Assembly: GCA_001986395.2 (NCBI GenBank)
Contig: MQVO02000259.1
Span: 1-12,695, forward strand
Source of the DNA: Irpex lacteus
Taxonomy: Eukaryota; Basidiomycota; Agaricomycetes; Polyporales; Irpicaceae
Direction of reading: 5' to 3'
Length of the DNA: 12,695 nt
The notes beneath the pieces were generated by a model. The model ran no database searches. It saw only the letters and a program-made list of their open reading frames with translations, and had not been told where the DNA came from. Below, piece after piece: positions 8,241 through 12,695 of this stretch. Positions within the stretch are counted from its first letter, which is position 1. Every line of letters starts with the position of its first letter. The translations under genes were made by a program, and so were the position numbers.

Positions 8241-8390
8241 TTAAGGATTATAGCTTATCCTACTAGTGTTAGGTGTTTTTTCTTTAATTAACATATACAC
8301 TTTTCTCCACTTAATATAATTTACATGCTTACTAGATAGTATATTATACTTATCTAAGTACCCTATCACCTTTCTAGCAGAACCAAAACA
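8241..8390 (-). pseudogene. LAGLIDADG homing endonuclease, C-terminal remnant
   Basis: The minus strand reads ARKVIGYLDKYNILSSK, then YIKWRKVYMLIKEK, before TAA at 8241-8243. This is the characteristic C-terminal tail of fungal mitochondrial LAGLIDADG endonucleases (K-x-I-x-Y-L-D-K-x-x-L-x-S-S-K followed by a W-R-x-x-Y segment). The frame is closed at its upstream end by TAA at 8391-8393, so only about 49 codons remain and no catalytic motif is present. It lies between the membrane-protein genes and the polymerase gene, on the same strand. It covers a different part of the protein from the remnant at 46-252, so the two need not derive from one gene. Recognition is by motif only. Confidence 0.65.
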
Positions 8391-8451
8391 TTAAATATAC
8401 ATTCATCTTTATTTATTTCTTTAGATTAATTAATTTTTATTATATCTTTAT

Positions 8452-8475
8452 CCTTTTTTTTTTATATAAAAAAGG
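8452..8475. repeat. A/T-arm hairpin
   Basis: CC plus a run of ten T faces ATAT and then six A plus GG, giving a stem closed by CC/GG. It has the same design as 3945-3969 and 8579-8612 and lies in the spacer after the membrane-protein genes. Confidence 0.6.
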
Positions 8476-8578
8476 GAAGTAGTAAAATTAAATATTGTCC
8501 TTTAGTAAAAAATTGGGGTAGGGATAGGACAGGGGGTTATAATAAATTTTTATCCTCATCTAATAATCATACATAATT

Positions 8579-8612
8579 CCTTATCCTTTTTTTAATTAAA
8601 AAGGGGGTAAGG
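8579..8612 (-). terminator. Hairpin just after the 131-aa membrane-protein gene
   Basis: CCTTATCC plus T run (from 8579) faces A run plus GGGGGTAAGG (to 8612), with an AATT loop and a small bulge. It starts five bases beyond the stop codon at 8617-8619, so it is placed to define or protect an mRNA 3' end. That role is inferred from position only. Confidence 0.4.
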
Positions 8613-8616
8613 ACAA

Positions 8617-9012
8617 TTAATAAATTAATAATAGGAAAAGAACTAAATAAACAAAAATTAAGGCATATATTATTATAAATCTAAGATAATAATCTATTAT
8701 AGTACTTTTTGCTGGTATTTTGCTTAATTTTTGTATGCCGGTTAACCAAGATAAAATAAATTGAGGTAAGTATATTGGCATACTTATTTTCCCTTTAGAG
8801 AACTGAATAAAAAAGTAAATGGTAAGCATGTAATAAATAATCACAAAAAGAATAAGAATAGAACCAAAGATAAAATATATTTTTAATAATTTGTAATAAA
8901 AAGGATTTGCTAATAGTATACCTATGAAGTTAAATCCGCCATAGTTATTAACTATGGCCATTAATACTAATGAAAAAGTAATTGTAAAGAATGATTTGAA
9001 ATAAACCTGCAT
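8617..9012 (-). CDS. Small membrane protein (131 aa), paralogue of its upstream neighbour
   Basis: I do not recognise a named family. The protein is very hydrophobic with about three membrane segments (roughly 7-36, 43-70 and 108-131) and a short central loop. That loop, PIYLPQFILSWLTGIQKLSK (79-98), lines up without gaps with PKYIPSFFKEEISAIYAISK in the C-terminal part of the neighbouring 453-aa protein. Seven of 21 positions, P, Y, P, F, I, S and K, are identical and most others conservative. The following membrane segment is also alike, so the two probably arose by duplication. The ATG at 9010-9012 lies 8 nt after the stop of that gene, suggesting one transcript. In code 4 the frame is open further upstream into the neighbour. 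The single Trp is TGG. The start looks sound; function is unknown. Confidence 0.7.
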   Translation of the reverse strand: MQVYFKSFFTITFSLVLMAIVNNYGGFNFIGILLANPFYYKLLKIYFIFGSILILFVIIYYMLTIYFFIQFSKGKISMPIYLPQFILSWLTGIQKLSKIPAKSTIIDYYLRFIIIYALIFVYLVLFLLLIY

Positions 9013-9020
9013 ATTTCAAA

Positions 9021-10382
9021 TTAAGATACTATACAAATTACAATAAATGCAAAATAGATAATAGTTACCATAAACATAGTTCTCTTCATGTGTTCAACTA
9101 CCATTTCTCTATCTGTACTTAACATTTTACTTATGGCATAAATAGCAGAAATTTCTTCTTTGAAGAATGAAGGTATGTATTTAGGTAAAATAGGCTCTAT
9201 ATTAGATTTCTTAAATCTATCCAAAACAACAAAAAAGAATACAAAGTATAATAAGATTAGACTTAAAGCGATAAAGTTAAATAATTTAAAGTAAATAATA
9301 TTTTTATCTATAAACAACTTTATACTTAAAATTGTATTAAAATTAAAATATATCAAAACAACTAGCACCAAAAATAATAAACCTTTTTTCCATATACTCC
9401 AATTTTTTATTAGAGATAATAAAAATAATACTGATTTATGTGAATTATTTTGATCTGCATTATTAGCTATATCTATATTTACATTATACTTTTTAGGTAT
9501 AATGTTAAAGCAGTTATATATTCCAAACATAAGAACTAATGTACCTGCTGTAGTAAATGCTAATCTACCATGAGTCATAATTCTCATTGCTTGTAATTTA
9601 GAGCTATCTTTTTTAAAATTATCTAAATTAAATTTATTACCGCTATCATAACCTTTAACCAACCCTTTCCAAAACATAAGACTCGTAAAACCGAAAAAAG
9701 AATAAGGTCCATAGACGCCCACTACTTCAGGTAATTGTTCTGAAGTACGTTGTATTAAATCAGAAAGTTTATCCAAGTCCAATACCAATTTTTTGTCCTC
9801 TGTGATATCTATTAACTTACCAGGAGTTACAGATTTAGTTTGTATTGCATCAGACATAGGCGCATTATAACCAAAATTAATTTTATCCTTTAAATCATTA
9901 GCTAATCCTTCCCAAGAACCATCTTTTTTATTTTTTTCTAGTATAGAAAAATTAATTAATTTTTGCAAGGGAGTATCACCAGGAACTTCACTGATACTAT
10001 CCTTAAATTTAGAAAGAAACTCATCATCATTATCATTTTTAGATAATGCTTGGTTTATTATATCACTAAGTTTTTTTTCACCAAAGAACTTGGACATTTT
10101 TGAATCTTTATAAAAATTAGGAAAGGCCTCCTCAAAAGAAGATGTATCCTCTGAAATCAAATCGGATACTGTTTTGGACTCACTATTTTTAACTATCTCC
10201 TCTAACCCCTGTAACATTTTAGTTGCATCAACTTCTGGTATTTTGTTGGGATTAGCCTGAGGATTCGTATTATCCATAAGTAAAAAATGAGTGCCGTGGA
10301 AATATTTCACGGGATATATACTACCTGTTCTAAGTTGAACGGGTATAATAGAAAATTTCTTATTTGTCATTAAGATATTCAT
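9021..10382 (-). CDS. Membrane protein with long hydrophilic N-terminus (453 aa), unknown function
   Basis: From the first in-frame ATG (10380-10382) this gives 453 aa; a GTG at 10407-10409 would add nine residues. Residues 1-220 are hydrophilic and acidic with Ser/Asp/Lys-rich stretches (NDNDDEF, SEDTSSFEEAF) and no recognised domain. A moderately hydrophobic patch VGVYGPYSFFGF lies near 221-232. Likely membrane segments are about 274-293, 334-358, 366-388 and 437-453. Between the last two is the loop PKYIPSFFKEEISAIYAISK (400-419), shared with the 131-aa protein encoded next downstream. All four Trp codons are TGG. A perfect 10-bp inverted repeat lies 95 bases upstream of the ATG. With the polymerase gene on the same strand, a plasmid-encoded membrane function (anchoring or moving protein-capped DNA) is a guess. 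A decayed respiratory subunit seems unlikely. Confidence 0.75.
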   Translation of the reverse strand: MNILMTNKKFSIIPVQLRTGSIYPVKYFHGTHFLLMDNTNPQANPNKIPEVDATKMLQGLEEIVKNSESKTVSDLISEDTSSFEEAFPNFYKDSKMSKFFGEKKLSDIINQALSKNDNDDEFLSKFKDSISEVPGDTPLQKLINFSILEKNKKDGSWEGLANDLKDKINFGYNAPMSDAIQTKSVTPGKLIDITEDKKLVLDLDKLSDLIQRTSEQLPEVVGVYGPYSFFGFTSLMFWKGLVKGYDSGNKFNLDNFKKDSSKLQAMRIMTHGRLAFTTAGTLVLMFGIYNCFNIIPKKYNVNIDIANNADQNNSHKSVLFLLSLIKNWSIWKKGLLFLVLVVLIYFNFNTILSIKLFIDKNIIYFKLFNFIALSLILLYFVFFFVVLDRFKKSNIEPILPKYIPSFFKEEISAIYAISKMLSTDREMVVEHMKRTMFMVTIIYFAFIVICIVS

Positions 10383-10476
10383 ATTAATAAAAAAAAAAAT
10401 AAAACACACATCAAAAGAATTGACTATACCTATTTTATTTATTCTAAAAATAGATAATAAAATAAGAAGATAAAGT

Positions 10477-10500
10477 TTAACTTAATTTCAATTAAGTTAA
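10477..10500. repeat. Perfect inverted repeat upstream of the 453-aa gene
   Basis: TTAACTTAAT (10477-10486) and ATTAAGTTAA (10491-10500) pair perfectly around TTCA. Lying between the nad4 fragment and the membrane-protein gene, it could belong to a promoter or processing signal. Nothing else is recognisable in 10410-10634. Confidence 0.75.
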
Positions 10501-10634
10501 TTAGTCTTAATAAACATATTCTGTTTAATTTGATTGCTTAGTGTAGAATAATTATATTATTCTATTCCTTTTATTTAATAAATTTAAATTTTATTTATTA
10601 ACTTAATAAATATTTAATAGAAATATTTAGCTAA

Positions 10635-10773
10635 ACAGTTCTAGGGTTAGAAGGAAGTATAGTATTAGCTCTAGCACACGGATTTTTATCCTGTGGCTTA
10701 TTTATATAAAATATATGCAGGTGCCGTATTATACAATAGAACTGGAACAAGAATGACTTCTTTTTATAGATAA
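10635..10773 (+). pseudogene. nad4: nad4 fragment (NADH dehydrogenase subunit 4)
   Basis: The frame at 10641 reads GLEGSIVLALAHGFLSCGLF, which matches the conserved ND4 segment EGSI-x-LxLAHGFxSxxLFI of the proton-pumping membrane arm of complex I. After a stop-containing insertion of about ten bases (near 10704-10714) the homology resumes in another frame as AGAVLYNRTGTRMTSFYR, the ND4 stretch normally written AGxVLYDRxxTR, ending at TAA 10771-10773. In ND4 these two pieces are adjacent, so this is one internal exon piece broken by an indel. The rest of nad4 is absent. It stops nine bases before the second 96-bp repeat. The working gene must be elsewhere in the genome. Confidence 0.75.
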
Positions 10774-10781
10774 ATACTACC

Positions 10782-10877
10782 AAACCCAAAAAACTAGGGT
10801 CGCGGTAGAAATAATCCCCAAAAAAACTAGTTAGAATTATTTATAATACCTAGTTTTTGGGGATGTTTTTTGGGGGA
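10782..10877 (+). repeat. 96-bp nested hairpin repeat, copy 2
   Basis: This is base-for-base identical to 2878-2973 and in the same orientation. Flanking bases differ on both sides (C against T on the left, A against T on the right), which fixes the repeat at 96 bp. Distance between copies is 7,904 bp. Confidence 0.95.
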
Positions 10878-11031
10878 AGTCTACTTTTATTTAAAAATTC
10901 TAAGTATAAAAGTTCACATGAATAAGTGGAAAGTGGATAGTAACTAAATTATGTTTAAAAACATCTAAATTTTGATTTTATTTTTATTTATTCCTTTTTT
11001 ATAAAATAAGGAGGTAAATACAGGAGGAATA

Positions 11032-11105
11032 TGAAAGCACCTGGACTCGAACCAGGACTTTCTCCTTAAAAGGGAGACACTCAAAACCACTCAAGTTCTG
11101 CTTCC
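11032..11105 (-). tRNA. trnK: tRNA-Lys (TTT)
   Basis: The minus strand folds as a cloverleaf. The acceptor is GGAAGCA/TGCTTTC with one G-T pair, the D arm ACTTGAGTGGTTTTGAGT, and the anticodon stem TCTCC/GGAGA with loop CTTTTAA and anticodon TTT (11068-11070). The T arm is CCTGGTTCGAGTCCAGG and the discriminator is A. CCA is not encoded. It lies 118 bases downstream of trnG on the same strand. Confidence 0.92.
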
Positions 11106-11223
11106 TTATTGTATCTATTGATATTAGCTTACCCTCCTAACACAACCTATTAAAAAGAATATAAATATTTCTTTTTTTAAGGCATAAACTCTCCACTTAT
11201 CCACCCTGCCCTTATTTTATATT

Positions 11224-11294
11224 TACGAGTAATCAGATTCGAACTGATGACATCTATTTGGAAGACAGAAGTTATACCCCTTAACTATACTCGC
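11224..11294 (-). tRNA. trnG: tRNA-Gly (TCC)
   Basis: On the minus strand the acceptor is GCGAGTA/TACTCGT with one G-T pair. The anticodon stem TCTGT/ATAGA carries loop CTTCCAA with anticodon TCC (11260-11262). The T arm is ATCAGTTCGAATCTGAT and the discriminator is A. All arms are present, so it should be functional. Confidence 0.92.
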
Positions 11295-11607
11295 TTATCT
11301 TTATATAAAAAAATTAGATATATAATATCAATTAAAAAAAATAACAATATATTACATAATTTTTTTATTGTAATATATTTATACTCTTTTATGCCCTTTA
11401 ATACTTTATTATAGCTTAAAATAAAAAGAAAAGGTGAGATTAAAAATTATTGTAATAATTTTTAATAAAAAGAACATCATATATATTTAAAATCATTAAT
11501 TTTATGTTTCCCCTTAAAATTTATACCTATTTGACTATCTATTGTATAAATATATAATTATCCTAAAACCTAATTTAATTAAAATAGAGTAGTACTTTGT
11601 GTTTTAA
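11295..11607. other. AT-rich spacer with a 28-bp palindrome
   Basis: No gene is visible. ATTAAAAATTATT (11439-11451) and AATAATTTTTAAT (11454-11466) pair perfectly around GT, forming a 13-bp stem. The rest is low-complexity AT sequence. Confidence 0.6.
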
Positions 11608-11610
11608 AAA

Positions 11611-11851
11611 TTGCCTGACAGTCAAAAAGAGTTTAATGCTGAAGCAAATCAACTTAAAAAAATTATCCTTCATTTTTCGATAAAGAAAGTGAAAACACTA
11701 CAAAGGAAGGTTTAGAGCAACTTAAGGAATATCTTGAACAGAAGCTAAACAAGCTAAAAAAAATATGATGAGGTTAATACTTATCATGAAAAAAAAAAAA
11801 ATTAAACAAGATTTTAGCCAAGTTGTGAATGATTTAAAAAATTTACAGTAA
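11611..11851 (+). pseudogene. Coiled-coil ORF broken by frameshifts
   Basis: Three frame changes link pieces of one charged, helix-forming protein. The pieces are DSQKEFNAEANQLKK (frame from 11611), SFFDKESENTTKEGLEQLK then EYLEQKLNKLKK (from 11667), DEVNTYHEKKK (from 11764), and IKQDFSQVVNDLKNLQ ending at TAA 11849-11851. The changes fall at or just after A runs of about 7, 8 and 13 bases. The joined pieces would make about 80 residues of almost continuous coiled coil. TAA at 11605-11607 closes the frame upstream and no ATG precedes it. Frame breaks at homopolymers can be real slippage mutations, but they are also what sequencing error looks like. I recognise no family, and a plasmid accessory protein is possible. 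Confidence 0.45.
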
Positions 11852-11885
11852 GGATAATAATGAAGTTATTAAAATTTAAATTTAA

Positions 11886-11930
11886 GCTACTATAGCTCAA
11901 CGGTTAAAACAGAGCACTGTTAATTGTCTC
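11886..11930 (+). pseudogene. trnN: tRNA-Asn (GTT) 5' part, truncated
   Basis: GCTACTATAGCTCAACGG starts like a mitochondrial tRNA-Asn: acceptor half GCTACTA, linker TA, and D stem GCTC/GAGC. It continues to an anticodon loop CTGTTAA with GTT at 11919-11921. The anticodon stem is poor (three of five pairs) and no T arm or matching acceptor strand TAGTAGC follows. It is therefore a 5' remnant. Confidence 0.5.
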
Positions 11931-12111
11931 AATAGGGCATGATAATATTAAAATGATACAGTAAATTATTAATAATTATTATATAGCTACTTTCCTTATT
12001 CCCGGGAGAGCTAGCTCTCACTGTATTACCCTGGCACAATATTTAGACAGGACTATAAATTTATATCAATCATTCTTTAATATAAACCCTTAAATTTAAT
12101 TAATTACAAAT
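11931..12111. other. Structured stretch between the trnN remnant and rnl
   Basis: GAGAGCTAGCTCTC (12006-12019) is a perfect palindrome next to CCCGGG. ATACAGT near 11953 and ACTGTAT near 12019 can close a longer stem around it. This may be a decayed continuation of rnl on the minus strand, but I cannot align it. Confidence 0.4.
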
Positions 12112-12169
12112 AACAATTACATACAATTAAGTACCTTCACTATAATCCCTAACTGCTGGACACTATTCT
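12112..12169 (-). rRNA. rnl: LSU rRNA, probable continuation after the insert
   Basis: On the minus strand this reads AGAATA, then TTAGGGATTATAGTGAAGG and a GTAATTGTT end. That resembles the LSU segment following the GACACAGGT stretch in bacteria and fungi (AGAATACxAAGGCG, GTGAAGGAACT, GTAACTTCGG). The match is patchy and lacks expected bases (GGTACT for GGAACTCGGC), which suggests decay. Confidence 0.45.
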
Positions 12170-12193
12170 CCTTTTTTTTTTTATTAAGGCAAC

Positions 12194-12268
12194 TAAAAAA
12201 TATTAAACTCGAACCAATACTAATTTTGTGTGTAAAACAAATGCTATACCAAATTAAGCAAAATCCCT
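12194..12268 (-). tRNA. trnV: tRNA-Val-like (TAC), weak acceptor, inside rnl
   Basis: The minus strand gives D arm GCTTAATTTGGTATAGC, anticodon stem TTTGT/ACAAA with loop TTTACAC and anticodon TAC (12232-12234), and T arm ATTGGTTCGAGTTTAAT. The acceptor AGGGATT/ATTTTTT relies on three G-U pairs and one T-T mismatch, so it may be degenerate or need repair. The discriminator would be A. It lies between two blocks of LSU rRNA sequence on the same strand, preceded by the palindrome ATTTTATTAATAAAAT (12278-12293). Confidence 0.5.
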
Positions 12269-12309
12269 TTTGTGTATATTTTATTAATAAAATAATTATA
12301 ACTCCTATA

Positions 12310-12695
12310 CTACTAAACCTGTGTCGGTTTAGGGTACGATAATATCATGGTATTAGGCCATAACAATTACATTGTTTTCTTGACCCCATACATCTTCCGA
12401 TGCACAAGATTTGCTGTAACTCGCTCATCGGCTAATAACCTTAGAGATCGTCTAACTCAAGACTGTACAACATTGTCTTGAAACCCTTTTACTTACGGTG
12501 TGTATGATTATACATACATTATACTACTCATGTTGACATTATCACTTCCACGTCGTCCAAATAATAAATCACTATTCTTCAATCGAGTGGAATGCTCCAC
12601 TACTCCTTAATTTATATATTTTTATGTTATACAGATTAACTAAAGGCATAGTTAAAGATTCTACTTCTAATTAAGACCAACGGTTTCATTTTATT
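12310..12695 (-). rRNA. rnl: LSU (large subunit) rRNA, partial, runs off the window edge
   Basis: Read on the minus strand, this is the middle of the mitochondrial large-subunit rRNA. It contains GTGATAATGTCAACATGAGTAG and CACACCGTAAGTAAAAGGG. Further on are GAGTTAGACGATCTCTAAGG, GCATCGGAAGATGT and GTACCCTAAACCGACACAGG. These correspond to roughly positions 1270-1680 of the E. coli 23S rRNA, running from domain II into domain III and on. The 5' part lies beyond the window. After GACACAGGTTTAGTAG at 12310 the expected AGAATAC does not follow directly; about 140 bases including a tRNA-like sequence intervene. No other part of rnl is seen here, so it may be a fragment. Confidence 0.85.

Noticed and set aside
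12021..12037. GTGCCAG...GGTAATAC on the minus strand, reminiscent of the SSU rRNA 530 loop
   Set aside because: The central bases of the loop are missing and the flanks do not match SSU rRNA; probably chance.

Overview
The window looks like an accessory part of a fungal mitochondrial genome, most likely from a basidiomycete. The evidence is: very AT-rich DNA; TGA read as Trp in a cox1 fragment (genetic code 4); LAGLIDADG homing-endonuclease remnants; mitochondrial-type tRNAs; LSU rRNA sequence; and a protein-primed family B DNA polymerase of the mitochondrial linear-plasmid (invertron) type. The lineage call rests on the feel of the cox1 fragment and is an inference.

Layout. Bases 1-2800 (+) hold broken pieces: a LAGLIDADG C-terminus, a membrane-protein-like remnant on the minus strand, a central cox1 fragment joined in frame to a non-cox1 tail, and two unidentified decayed reading frames. 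A 96-bp nested hairpin repeat follows at 2878-2973. Bases 3000-4130 are AT-rich and gene-free. At 4132-4351 lies a dead, diverged plasmid DNA polymerase piece that ends in a fold-back, followed by a GC-rich island (about 48% GC) and trnD. The minus strand from 10382 down to 5050 carries the only intact protein genes: a 453-aa and a 131-aa membrane protein, related to each other and 8 nt apart, then the 973-aa DNA polymerase. A minus-strand LAGLIDADG remnant lies between the membrane genes and the polymerase. Beyond 10600 come a nad4 fragment, a second perfect copy of the 96-bp repeat (10782-10877), trnK, trnG, a frameshifted coiled-coil ORF, a 5' part of trnN, and on the minus strand a stretch of rnl (LSU rRNA) interrupted by a tRNA-Val-like sequence.

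How it fits together. The simplest reading is a mitochondrial plasmid integration (polymerase plus membrane proteins) inside a graveyard of duplicated mitochondrial gene pieces, with the two 96-bp direct repeats bracketing the plasmid-derived block. The three intact genes use only TGG for Trp (12 of 12), whereas the cox1 fragment uses TGA (at least 3 Trp codons). This fits the intact genes having a separate origin. The paired membrane proteins beside the polymerase are the best candidate for something undescribed.
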